A stretch of 44,087 nt of DNA from ZC4RG29 sp036381475 (GTDB taxonomy: Bacteria > Bacteroidota > Bacteroidia > Cytophagales > Cyclobacteriaceae): NCBI GenBank assembly GCA_036381475.1, contig DASVCT010000035.1, positions 1 through 44,087 on the forward strand. Reading direction: 5' to 3'. Under the pieces are notes generated by a model. That model saw only the letters and a program-made list of their open reading frames with translations. It was not told the origin of the DNA and ran no database searches. The position numbers and the translations under genes were made by a program. Shown here one piece after another: positions 24,946 to 33,641 of this stretch (positions within the stretch are counted from its first letter, which is position 1; the number at the start of each line of letters is the position of its first letter).

Positions 24946-26184
24946 CTATTTATTCCGCCAATGCTTGTCGGCAAAATTCATGAATTGCTGCCAGTCGTAT
25001 GCTGTCAAGTCATGCTTACCAGGACGTATGTGGTATCCGATCGTCCCTTTCTGGAGGGGATCGCCGACGGACGGCATTTTGTTCGTACCCAACCCTTTCA
25101 GGCCGTATAGTTTATAGACCGGTTCTGCGTAGACTGCACTGAGAAACTCACCCTCGGGATCTGCCCAGAGATCTTCGGCGGCACTTGCCACATAGAGGGG
25201 TCGTGGCGCGATCATCGCCAGAAGCATATGCTGGTCGAACGGAAGGTCGTTTGCCCTTCCTGCATACGATTTGTACTTGCCACAAAACCAATGCGGGAAT
25301 CGGGTAGTGATTTGTTCCAGACTCTCTCCCTTTTCATTCCGTGACAGTGCAGCGCCGCCTTCGCCCGACTCGTTCGAAATGACTATGGCAAACCTTTCGT
25401 CCGTTGCGCCGGCCCAAAGTGCTGCTTTGCCGAGACGGGAATGTCCCAGTACCGCCACCTTTGTCGCATCGACGTCTGCATCCGTCACGAGATAATCCAT
25501 TGCACGTTGCAGGCCCCACGCCCAGGCGGCAATAGCACCCCAGGAGCTATCCGTTCGGCCGCCCTTGTCGAGAAGCCCGTGAACCCCGTTGGTGAAGCCA
25601 TCATCGAAATCCGGGTCAAGGTCGCCGTAGTAGATAGTGGCTACACCGTATCCTCTTTCCAGGATTTGTTCTATGGGCCATCGCGATGAACGTACACCTC
25701 GCGAAGCTTCAGTGGCCCGGTTATTCTCCACTCCGAACGCTTCATTCTCGTCGACCCAATGCGGTGTGATAAGAATGCCGGGATCCTTTGATACGGTTTG
25801 ATTGCCGTAAAAATTCATTCCCAGGAATACGGGTACCCGCGAAGTGGCGCGCGCCGGCAGGTACAGCAGGACGTCCATCCAGACGGAGGTATCCGCCGCG
25901 AAAAACACCCGTATCTGTTTGCGAATGGCTCGGCCGTCCAGGGCGTTGCGGTCGGTGGAGAGCATGCGGTATGAAAGATCAGGTGGTGCGGGGGAATATC
26001 CGTACATGTGTCGGCTGAACGCCTCGCGAATCTCGGGACGACGGATCCGTTCCCACTCGTCTACCGTTTTCACGCGGATACCCTGATCGAGTTTTAATAC
26101 ATCGGGAATGTCTTTCTTCTGGGCCATCGACATAAGCGGAAGGAAAGATGCGACAATGAGGGGAACAGCAATGGCACTATGCAT
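24946..26184 (-). CDS. CE15 glucuronoyl esterase (acetyl-xylan-esterase-like), exported
   Basis: A 412-residue secreted alpha/beta hydrolase with a signal peptide ending near SMAQ (residue 21). The nucleophile elbow is GHSRLGKAALWAGA with Ser249, and the catalytic His is His391 in RPGKHDLTAYDW. The block RWPIEQILERGYGVATIYYGDLDPD is typical of bacterial CE15 enzymes, which cut the ester linking glucuronic acid on xylan to lignin alcohols. The acid residue is likely in the AEDLWADPEGEF segment. The next region toward higher coordinates carries further carbohydrate genes including a GH67-like protein, consistent with glucuronoxylan use. Confidence 0.85.
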   Translation of the reverse strand: MHSAIAVPLIVASFLPLMSMAQKKDIPDVLKLDQGIRVKTVDEWERIRRPEIREAFSRHMYGYSPAPPDLSYRMLSTDRNALDGRAIRKQIRVFFAADTSVWMDVLLYLPARATSRVPVFLGMNFYGNQTVSKDPGILITPHWVDENEAFGVENNRATEASRGVRSSRWPIEQILERGYGVATIYYGDLDPDFDDGFTNGVHGLLDKGGRTDSSWGAIAAWAWGLQRAMDYLVTDADVDATKVAVLGHSRLGKAALWAGATDERFAIVISNESGEGGAALSRNEKGESLEQITTRFPHWFCGKYKSYAGRANDLPFDQHMLLAMIAPRPLYVASAAEDLWADPEGEFLSAVYAEPVYKLYGLKGLGTNKMPSVGDPLQKGTIGYHIRPGKHDLTAYDWQQFMNFADKHWRNK

Positions 26185-26351
26185 GAAATTCCAATTCTGA
26201 GAGACGGTTATACAAAGTAAACAGGATTAGCCGCCGGTACAAATCCCGATCCCGGAATTCCGCGGATGGTGTATGAAAGCCAGATGAAAGTTCATAATAT
26301 TGGAAAAGCCCCTCCCTGAATAATGTGTGAAATGCACGCAACCCCTAACTC

Positions 26352-27485
26352 ATGAACCGCTTTTTTTTGCTGTTGTCACTCGCTTTCCTGGTCGGATCTT
26401 TTTCCTGCCAACATGAAAGCAGCAACGCCGGCACACGGGCGTCCAAGGTCATTATCGGTTACGCCCCGGGGTTCCGCGGCGAACTTGATGTTGAGACCAT
26501 CGCAGCAGACAAAGTGAGCCATATCAACTACGCTTTCGTCGACGTGAAGGACAGCATGGCTTGGCTTACGAATATGGCGACGGACACGATCAACTTCCGA
26601 AACCTGGTCAAGCTTCGCGAAAAGAATGCTGATCTCAAGATCCTTATTTCCATTGGCGGCTGGAGCTGGAGCGAAAACTTTTCTGATGCGGTCCTTACTC
26701 CGTCGTCGCGCAGAAAGTTTGCCGAAAGCAGTGCGGCCATCGTGGAGAAGTACGATCTGGATGGTGTCGACATCGACTGGGAGTATCCGGGCTCCAGGGG
26801 CGAGGACAACGTCTTCAGGGTTGAGGACCGCGAGAACTTCGTGTCAATGTTTGAAGCCCTGCGGGAAGCGTTGGACCGCCTTTCGGCGAAGACCGGCAAG
26901 ATCCAGCTTTTAACGACAGCCATCCCCTGCTTCCAGGAATTTATTGATCGCAACGATATGGGCGCGGCCGCACAGTACCTTGATTATGTCAACGTGATGG
27001 CGTACGACTTTTATGTCTCGGGGCCGTTCGGCGGACATCACAGCAATCTGTATCACAGTGAAAGCTATGAAGGAGAACTATCCGCCCATCGCGCCATCAC
27101 CGAATACGTCGCCCAGGGCGTTCCCATTGAAAAGATCGTTCTCGGCGTCCCTTTTTATGGAAGAAGCTGGTTCATGCAAACCGGCGAAAACCATGGAATC
27201 AACCGGGCGATCGCCTCAGTCGCCCGGGCAGGAGGTTACACCTACATTCGGGACAGCATGATGACGCGCCCGGGACTCGTGCGATATTGGGACGACAAGG
27301 CAAAGGCGCCCTATCTGTTCAACGAAGAGACCAATCAGCTTGTCACTTTTGACGACGAGGAGTCACTCAGGATCAAATGCGACTATGTGATAGAAAACAA
27401 CCTTGCGGGTCTTATGTTCTGGCAATTTGCGAGTGATCCGAAAGGTTATCTTCTGAACGCTCTTAACGAAAAAATCGCTCCCTGA
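26352..27485 (+). CDS. GH18 chitinase-family lipoprotein
   Basis: A 377-residue glycoside hydrolase of family 18. The lipoprotein signal ends GSFSC (Cys19). The substrate-binding SxGG motif is at 100-103 (ISIGGWSWS) and the catalytic DxxDxDxE motif is DGVDIDWE (137-144) with Glu144 as acid. MAYDFY and YGRSWF further on are also family hallmarks. It likely degrades chitin or related GlcNAc polymers at the cell surface. The stop overlaps the next start by one base (TGATG), indicating translational coupling. Confidence 0.93.
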   Translation: MNRFFLLLSLAFLVGSFSCQHESSNAGTRASKVIIGYAPGFRGELDVETIAADKVSHINYAFVDVKDSMAWLTNMATDTINFRNLVKLREKNADLKILISIGGWSWSENFSDAVLTPSSRRKFAESSAAIVEKYDLDGVDIDWEYPGSRGEDNVFRVEDRENFVSMFEALREALDRLSAKTGKIQLLTTAIPCFQEFIDRNDMGAAAQYLDYVNVMAYDFYVSGPFGGHHSNLYHSESYEGELSAHRAITEYVAQGVPIEKIVLGVPFYGRSWFMQTGENHGINRAIASVARAGGYTYIRDSMMTRPGLVRYWDDKAKAPYLFNEETNQLVTFDDEESLRIKCDYVIENNLAGLMFWQFASDPKGYLLNALNEKIAP

Positions 27486-28687
27486 TGCAAGTCTATAATG
27501 AGCTTCCTTCCCAGCGGCTGCACTCAGTCGACATTCTCCGGGGTCTGACCATACTGCTGATGGTATTCGTCAACGAAGTGGCTGGAATGCGAAATATTCC
27601 ACAATGGCTGCGACACATGGCGCCCGGTGCCGACGGCATGACGATCACAGACTGGGTATTCGCTGGATTTCTTTTCATTGTGGGGATGGCGATACCCCTC
27701 TCTTTGAACAACAGGATCCGCAAAGGCGACGACTTCATGAAACTCCAGGGACACATCCTCGTGCGGACGCTGGCGCTGCTGGTGCTGGGTGTTTTTATGG
27801 TGAACGCCGAAGGAGGCTACAACGAAGAAGCGATGGGCATGCGCATCGGCGTGTGGTCACTCCTTTTCTATCCCTGTGTGATACTGGTCTGGAATGTTTA
27901 TACGTTTCGCAACAAGACCTGGTCATGGCTGTTGCGCGGAATTGGCGTTGCCGGGCTGATCACGCTGGCCCTGATTTATCGCGCAGGCGATGACGGGACG
28001 CAATACCTTCAGCCTCGCTGGTGGGGCATCCTCGGGCTCATCGGGTGGGCTTATTTGTATACGTGTATCTTGTACCAGGTATGCCGGGGAAACCGGTACG
28101 CTTTGCTGGCCATGGTCGGGCTCAGTATTCTCATATACGCAGTCGGGCATTCCCACTTGTCAGAAGATAGCATGTTCCTTGGCTGGACGCGGTCGCAAGC
28201 GGGCAACGCGACGCACACCGGCATCACACTATGCGGTGCCATCCTGACGATCATCTTTTTCGATCAGAGGCATCAACATACCCTGATGCAGCGGCTCAAC
28301 GAAGCGTTGGGTTTTGCGGCCATACTGTTCGTAGCAGGATGGATACTCCGCCCCTACTATCACATTGGAAAGATCGGTGCCACACCTTCATGGGGACTTT
28401 ACTGTTCGGTTATTGCAATCCTCACATTCATCTTCCTGTACTGGCTTACTGATCTGAAAGGAATTAACCGATGGGCGCGGTTCCTTCAGCCTGCAGGTTC
28501 AAACCCGCTTCTAACATACATTATCCCATTTATCATGTGGGCAACCTACCGGGTGTTCCACTACTATCCTCTCCCCGACTCCTTGCGAACGGGTATCACG
28601 GGCGTGATTTACTGCGTGCTGTATGCTGTCGCGGTAGTGTGGATCGTGAAATGGCTGAACCGGATTCATATTCGCCTTCAGCTGTGA
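27485..28687 (+). CDS. DUF5009 / heparan-glucosaminide acetyltransferase-like (NagX-type) membrane protein
   Basis: A 400-residue membrane protein with about ten helices. The start RLHSVDILRGLTILLMVFVNEVAG, then TDWVFAGFLFIVGMAIPLSL, is typical of the HGSNAT/NagX (DUF5009) family of membrane acyltransferases. These transfer or move acetyl groups to amino sugars across the membrane in some members; the exact role in bacteria is not well set. The ATG overlaps the chitinase stop, so it probably handles chitin breakdown products. Confidence 0.85.
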   Translation: MQVYNELPSQRLHSVDILRGLTILLMVFVNEVAGMRNIPQWLRHMAPGADGMTITDWVFAGFLFIVGMAIPLSLNNRIRKGDDFMKLQGHILVRTLALLVLGVFMVNAEGGYNEEAMGMRIGVWSLLFYPCVILVWNVYTFRNKTWSWLLRGIGVAGLITLALIYRAGDDGTQYLQPRWWGILGLIGWAYLYTCILYQVCRGNRYALLAMVGLSILIYAVGHSHLSEDSMFLGWTRSQAGNATHTGITLCGAILTIIFFDQRHQHTLMQRLNEALGFAAILFVAGWILRPYYHIGKIGATPSWGLYCSVIAILTFIFLYWLTDLKGINRWARFLQPAGSNPLLTYIIPFIMWATYRVFHYYPLPDSLRTGITGVIYCVLYAVAVVWIVKWLNRIHIRLQL

Positions 28688-28690
28688 TCA

Positions 28691-30478
28691 TCACCGGCCG
28701 CTTCCGTTGAGCAGACGCGGACCGTTGCCCAGTTGATCCATGATGGATTGACGAAGCGCGCGTGCACTGTTGGCGAGCGCCTGAAAATTGAACTCTGCGC
28801 GAGGACCTTTATAAGGATACTGGGTCATCTCCTGACTTACTGCTTCGATCTCATCCAGTCCATCCTGCAAAATGTAAACGACTTCCGGTGTTCGAAACTC
28901 ACCACCCCGGGCATAGATTCGGTTCGCAAAGTATGCTTTGGCGCTGGCTCGATACAGTCGGGCCGCCATTTCCGTTCTGCGCATAGTTTCGAGAAGACGT
29001 GTGTACTGCTCCGCGTTTCGGATATGTGGCTTCGCACGAATGACATCCTCCAATGCACTTTGCGCAACACGTACCCCGTAGTCCTTCTCGGCGACGATGC
29101 TCCGGAGGTACTCGACGTTCATTAGCTCCCGGTCGTCAAGCCATCCGTTTTCGAATACCTGGGGGATTTCGGCTGCAACCGCGGTGCCAGGCTTTTTGTA
29201 TTCACGCGGGCACAGATGATTGGCTACATCCTGCCAGTAATGAAAGGTTCTGTTGACGTCATGGTCGACGGTATACTCCATGCTGCGCTGCCACTTGCCG
29301 GGGTTGAGACTGATATAGGATGCCTGGTTGGAGAACGACACCTTAGATGGGCTCGCGATGGGCAGCCCGAGGGTATACATCATGGAGCTAATGATGTCAT
29401 AACTTTTCCGGAACGCCGGTTCGATATAAGGCTCTGCCTGCTCTCCATACTTTTGTGTAACGAACTCGCGGTAGACATTGTCAATGTTCATCCAGGGATC
29501 ATCCGATGCTCGCTTCAGCGCATAGAGGTTTATCTCACAGGGGCCGTCGATGATCGTGGACTCATAAAAATGGTCGGTTCGCGCGACATATCCTTCGATA
29601 TTCGGTTCCGACAAATATTCCTTCCACCGCTTCAGGTGGACCTCGGGCAACATGCTTGCGAGGATACCTTGTCCGTCGAATTCGTGCGCCGCGTCGAATT
29701 CAACAATAATCGGGTATTTGCGGATGCTGTCGCTGACGGTAGACAGGGGATGTGAAAGAAGGAACGCCTGCTCCGTCTCTGTGATCATTACCGTGATCCC
29801 GCTATGTCGCAGCTGGCGGACGGCGCCTACCAGAAGCGAAAACTGGCGCGCGTCGCTAACTGCCGCGCGAAGGCAGAGCTCGAGTCCATGCTCATCAATG
29901 AAGATCTTTGCAAGGCTGTCAATGACCGCGGCGACCTTCGTCGCACGGTCGGGAAACCGCAGGGAATACTGATCGCCAATCCTGCCGGGGGCGTCCAGAA
30001 AATTGAGGACGATGCCGTCCACCTCCGGAATGAGGGTGAGCATACTCCGGTAGTCGTTGCGGATCCATCGCCACAAGTTGACATTGTCGAGATCCAGGCG
30101 CTGTTGTCCATCGACAGTCTTTCTGAACGTCTCGGGATAGTATCCCACGTCATACAGGGCCTGGTCCCATACAAAAACTTCCGGTATCCCCTTTTGGTGA
30201 GCGTAGGCGGCGAGGCGGTTGACGCGCTCTGCCCTACCGGATGGGCGAATGTCTTTGAGTTGGCTGACGAGCTGATGCGAAAACTCGATATGGTTGATAT
30301 CGTAGTCCGAAGTAGCTACGTCTATCACCCTTCTCGCGTTAGGTTCGTTGTCGGATAGGATGTTCCATCCGCGGACCGCCACCTGACTTTCATGCTTCTT
30401 GTTCCGACCACATCCGAAAAAAAGCAAAAAGCAACCGGTCAAAAGTACAATCACCCGGATTCTTGGGGCTCGAACCAT
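28691..30478 (-). CDS. Large lipoprotein resembling GH67-type glycoside hydrolase
   Basis: A 595-residue protein with a lipoprotein signal (FLLFFGC, Cys23). The central part (about residues 75-330) reads as a TIM barrel: HQKGIPEVFVWDQ, PEVDGIVLNFLDA, HGLELCLRAAVSD, KYPIIVEFDAAHEFDGQ. The segment NIEGYVARTDHFYESTIIDGPCEINLYALKRASDDPWMNID is like the alpha-glucuronidase (GH67) post-barrel region. The C-terminal 150 residues are helical. Exported GH67-like proteins fit with the nearby CE15 esterase and xylose genes, but family membership is tentative and catalytic acids were not identified with certainty. Convergent with the DUF5009 gene, 3 bp apart. Confidence 0.5.
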   Translation of the reverse strand: MVRAPRIRVIVLLTGCFLLFFGCGRNKKHESQVAVRGWNILSDNEPNARRVIDVATSDYDINHIEFSHQLVSQLKDIRPSGRAERVNRLAAYAHQKGIPEVFVWDQALYDVGYYPETFRKTVDGQQRLDLDNVNLWRWIRNDYRSMLTLIPEVDGIVLNFLDAPGRIGDQYSLRFPDRATKVAAVIDSLAKIFIDEHGLELCLRAAVSDARQFSLLVGAVRQLRHSGITVMITETEQAFLLSHPLSTVSDSIRKYPIIVEFDAAHEFDGQGILASMLPEVHLKRWKEYLSEPNIEGYVARTDHFYESTIIDGPCEINLYALKRASDDPWMNIDNVYREFVTQKYGEQAEPYIEPAFRKSYDIISSMMYTLGLPIASPSKVSFSNQASYISLNPGKWQRSMEYTVDHDVNRTFHYWQDVANHLCPREYKKPGTAVAAEIPQVFENGWLDDRELMNVEYLRSIVAEKDYGVRVAQSALEDVIRAKPHIRNAEQYTRLLETMRRTEMAARLYRASAKAYFANRIYARGGEFRTPEVVYILQDGLDEIEAVSQEMTQYPYKGPRAEFNFQALANSARALRQSIMDQLGNGPRLLNGSGR

Positions 30479-30519
30479 GCAGGTTAGTGTATCATACGCA
30501 ATATAGCAAGTGATACGTT

Positions 30520-30665
30520 AACTCCTCAACATTCAATCTGCAATATTCGACTCTTCAACATTCAATCTTCAACTCTTCGACATTCAATCTTCAATTCTTC
30601 AACATTCAATCTTCAACCCTTCAACCTTTCTCCATCCACTCATTCACTCATTCGCTCATCCACTC
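30520..30665. repeat. TTCAAC/ATTCAATC simple-repeat array
   Basis: About 145 bp of degenerate tandem units such as CTTCAACATTCAATC, then CACTCATTC units to the xylA stop. It fills the gap between xylA and the GH67-like gene on the minus strand. No gene or clear hairpin is present. Confidence 0.75.
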
Positions 30666-30670
30666 ATTCC

Positions 30671-31999
30671 CTATATGTACCTGTTGATAAGGTTCTCAAA
30701 GAACTCCTGTCTGCCGCTGATCATTTCGGGTTCGCCATTCTGGAGCGCCAGTCTGCGGAGGGCATCCAGCTTGAGACGTCCGCGTTCGAACTGCCGGCCT
30801 TTGCCGGAGTCAAAACTGGCGTAGCGTTCTTTGAGCAGCGCCGTGTATTCTCCGTCGTTGAGGATCTCGTTTGCGATGAGAAGTGCCCGGGCGAAGGCGT
30901 CCATTCCGCCGATATGTGCGTGAAAGATGTCTGCGAGGTCCGTGGAATTGCGTCTGGTCTTGGCATCGAAGTTAATACCGCCGGTACGGAAGCCTCCCGC
31001 CTGGAGAATGACCAGCATGGCTTCCGTGAGTTCAAGAAGGTTGTTGGGGAACTGGTCGGTGTCCCATCCGTTTTGATAGTCGCCCCGGTTGGCGTCAATG
31101 CTGCCGAGCAGCCTGGCGTTGGCGGCCACCTGCAGTTCATGCTGGAAGGTGTGCTGCGCAAGCGTAGCGTGGTTGACTTCTACATTGAGTTTGAAATCGT
31201 CGATCAGATCAAACTCGCGAAGGAAGGCAATAACGGTAGCCGCATCGAAGTCGTATTGATGTTTGGTTGGCTCCATGGGCTTAGGTTCGATCAGGAAAGT
31301 TCCGCGGAAACCCTGCCGGCGGCCGTAGTCGCGTGCCGCATGGAGAAATCTGGCCATGTGCTCCTGTTCCCGCTTCATGTCGGTGTTGAGGAGCGACAGA
31401 TAGCCTTCGCGTCCACCCCAGAAGACGTAGTTTGCACCACCCAGGGCAATCGTTGCGTCAATAGCATTTTTCACCTGGGCAGCTGCATAGCACACGACAT
31501 TGAAGTCGGGATTCGTAGCGGCCCCGTTCATGTACCGGGGATGGCTGAAAAGGTTGGCGGTACCCCACAGGAGTTTGACGCCAGAGGCCTTTTGTTTCTG
31601 CTTCGCATATTCGACGATCTTTGCGAGCCGCTTTTCTGATTCTCTGAGGGTCGGCGCCTCTTCCACGAGGTCGTAATCGTGGAAGCAGTAGAAGGGAGCG
31701 CCAATCTTTGTAGCGAACTCAAAGGCAGCATCCATTTTGTCGTATGCCCGCTGCATCGGATCGGAACCTGCAAGCCAGGGGAAATTCTTCGTAGGAAGGC
31801 CAAACGGGTCCCCGCCCGTGCCGCAGAAGGTGTGCCAGTAGGCAATGGCAAAGCGAAGGTGTTCCTGCATCGTCTTCTTGCCGATCCGTTTGTTCGGATT
31901 ATAGTACCTGAAGGCCAGGGGATTGTCGGTATCGGGACCTTCATATTTGATGGAGCGAATTCCTTTGAAGAATTCCTTTTTTCCTTTGACGATTTTCAT
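30671..31999 (-). CDS. xylA: Xylose isomerase
   Basis: A 442-residue enzyme, usual length for class II xylose isomerase, converting D-xylose to D-xylulose with divalent metals. Visible motifs are the active-site FYCFHDYDL (His and Asp), NYVFWGGREGY, LIEPKPMEPTKHQYD with metal-binding Glu, NVEVNHATLAQHTFQHEL and GGINFDAKTRR. The neighbour xylB starts on the same strand and ends 6 bp before, so xylB-xylA form an operon. Confidence 0.97.
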   Translation of the reverse strand: MKIVKGKKEFFKGIRSIKYEGPDTDNPLAFRYYNPNKRIGKKTMQEHLRFAIAYWHTFCGTGGDPFGLPTKNFPWLAGSDPMQRAYDKMDAAFEFATKIGAPFYCFHDYDLVEEAPTLRESEKRLAKIVEYAKQKQKASGVKLLWGTANLFSHPRYMNGAATNPDFNVVCYAAAQVKNAIDATIALGGANYVFWGGREGYLSLLNTDMKREQEHMARFLHAARDYGRRQGFRGTFLIEPKPMEPTKHQYDFDAATVIAFLREFDLIDDFKLNVEVNHATLAQHTFQHELQVAANARLLGSIDANRGDYQNGWDTDQFPNNLLELTEAMLVILQAGGFRTGGINFDAKTRRNSTDLADIFHAHIGGMDAFARALLIANEILNDGEYTALLKERYASFDSGKGRQFERGRLKLDALRRLALQNGEPEMISGRQEFFENLINRYI

Positions 32000-32005
32000 G
32001 AGTGC

Positions 32006-33517
32006 TTATAATTGGTTAGTCAGTTGATGATCGAGTATAGTTTTCCATTTCCCAAATGCTTCGCGGTAGGCTTCCTGTCTCTGCGGGTCAGGGTCGATTC
32101 GTTTCAGGCAGGTGAGTCCGTCGAAGGCGGCGTTCATCGACGCGTAGTACCCGCATCCGACACCCGCGGCGCGAGCGGCGCCTTGCGAGCCATCTGTGTT
32201 GAAGAGTTCGACTTGCGTCCCGGTGGTATTGACAAACGCGTCGCAGAACACGTCGCTGAGAAACATATTTGCCTGTCCGGCGCGGACGACGGTCGACTTC
32301 AATCCCATGTCGTTGAGGATGCCGAATCCATAAGCGAGTGAAAACACAATGCCTTCCTGGACAGCGCGGCAGAGATGCGCTGCGTTATGACGGTTAAGGT
32401 TCAGTCCGTGAAAGCTTGCCCCGGGCTCCCGGTTCCTCAGCATGCGCTCCGCACCGTTTCCGAAGGGCAGCACATACAGCTGATCAGCGCCCACACCTAC
32501 GGAGGCGGCGAGTTGGTTCATTTTCTCGTAAGACAAACCTTCGCCGCCTGCGAGGTTGCGTCGCAGCCAGCTGTTCATTATCCCCGTCCCGTTGACGCAC
32601 AGCAATACCCCGTATCGCCTGGTTTCCCGGGAATGGTTGACATGCACAAAAGTATTGACACGGGATTGGGGATCGGAGGAAGGCTTGTCGATGATGCCGT
32701 AGATGACGCCGGAAGTTCCGGCAGTCGCTGCAATCTCACCAGGTTCGAATGTCTTCAGCGAGAAGGCGTTGTTGGGCTGATCGCCCGCGCGATATGTCAC
32801 CGGGATGCCCGCCTTAAGTCCCAACGCGCTGGCCGCGTCGTTCGTCAGGTGGCCCTGGACGCCAAATGTAGGGACGATGTCAGGGATCAGATCGCGGGCG
32901 ATGTCGTATTGCTTAAGGAGCGGTTCCGAAATCGTGTCGGATTTGAAATCCCAGAAGACGCCTTCGGAGAGACCTGAAACGGTCGTTCTGATGTCGCCGG
33001 TGAGGCGCATGGCGACGTAATCGCCCGGCAGCATGAACTTGTAAATTCTCTCATAGATATCGGGCTCATGCTCACGAACCCATCGGAGTTTGGAGGCCGT
33101 GAAATTACCCGGTGAGTTGAGGAGGTGATCCAGGCAATATGAAGCGCCGAGTTTTTCGAAGGCATCGTCGCCGACAGGGACTGCACGACTGTCGCACCAT
33201 ATGATGGAAGGTCGCAGCACCTTGTGTTCGCGGTCGACGATCACCAGGCCGTGCATCTGGTAGGATATCCCGATGGCGAGCACGGAGTCGCGCGATGCCG
33301 ACGCCGCCTTGAGTACCTGTTGGGTAGCTGCCTGCGCATTCTCCCACCACATCTCCGGTGACTGTTCTGCCCACCCCGGGTGCGGGCTGTCGATAGGCAT
33401 TTCAGATTGGGGACAAGTTGCTGAGGCGACTGCCTTTCCGGTTGCCGCGTTCAGCAGCGTCACCTTCACTGAGGAGCTACCCACATCGTAGCCCAGTAGA
33501 TATTCGGGAGTGATCAC
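32006..33517 (-). CDS. xylB: Xylulokinase (FGGY family)
   Basis: A 503-residue FGGY carbohydrate kinase. The N-terminal phosphate loop region is YLLGYDVGSSSVKVTLLN, the substrate loop is GISYQMHGLVIVD and SIIWCDSRA, and the C-terminal domain has AGTSGVIYG and the ATP-binding ARAAGVGCGYYAS region. It phosphorylates D-xylulose to D-xylulose 5-phosphate. It is upstream of xylA with a 6-bp gap. No XylR-type regulator or xylose transporter is adjacent. Confidence 0.92.
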   Translation of the reverse strand: MITPEYLLGYDVGSSSVKVTLLNAATGKAVASATCPQSEMPIDSPHPGWAEQSPEMWWENAQAATQQVLKAASASRDSVLAIGISYQMHGLVIVDREHKVLRPSIIWCDSRAVPVGDDAFEKLGASYCLDHLLNSPGNFTASKLRWVREHEPDIYERIYKFMLPGDYVAMRLTGDIRTTVSGLSEGVFWDFKSDTISEPLLKQYDIARDLIPDIVPTFGVQGHLTNDAASALGLKAGIPVTYRAGDQPNNAFSLKTFEPGEIAATAGTSGVIYGIIDKPSSDPQSRVNTFVHVNHSRETRRYGVLLCVNGTGIMNSWLRRNLAGGEGLSYEKMNQLAASVGVGADQLYVLPFGNGAERMLRNREPGASFHGLNLNRHNAAHLCRAVQEGIVFSLAYGFGILNDMGLKSTVVRAGQANMFLSDVFCDAFVNTTGTQVELFNTDGSQGAARAAGVGCGYYASMNAAFDGLTCLKRIDPDPQRQEAYREAFGKWKTILDHQLTNQL

Positions 33518-33641
33518 AACATATCCAGTTTTGTTCGGGTTGTCAAAAAAAATGAAAAAATCCCGAATAGCCTAAAACCGGCCGACGTTCACGGCATGAA
33601 TTCAGACAACAAGCAATTGTTGCACAGACTGCCGCGCCGCG

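Noticed and set aside
24933..24946. Hairpin GTTGCA/TGCAAC at the CE15 gene stop as terminator
   Set aside because: The stem is only 6 bp with a 2-base loop and no T run follows on the minus strand.
33607..33622. Hairpin CAACAA/TTGTTG downstream of the methyltransferase
   Set aside because: Short AT-rich stem with no following T run on the minus strand; too weak to call a terminator.
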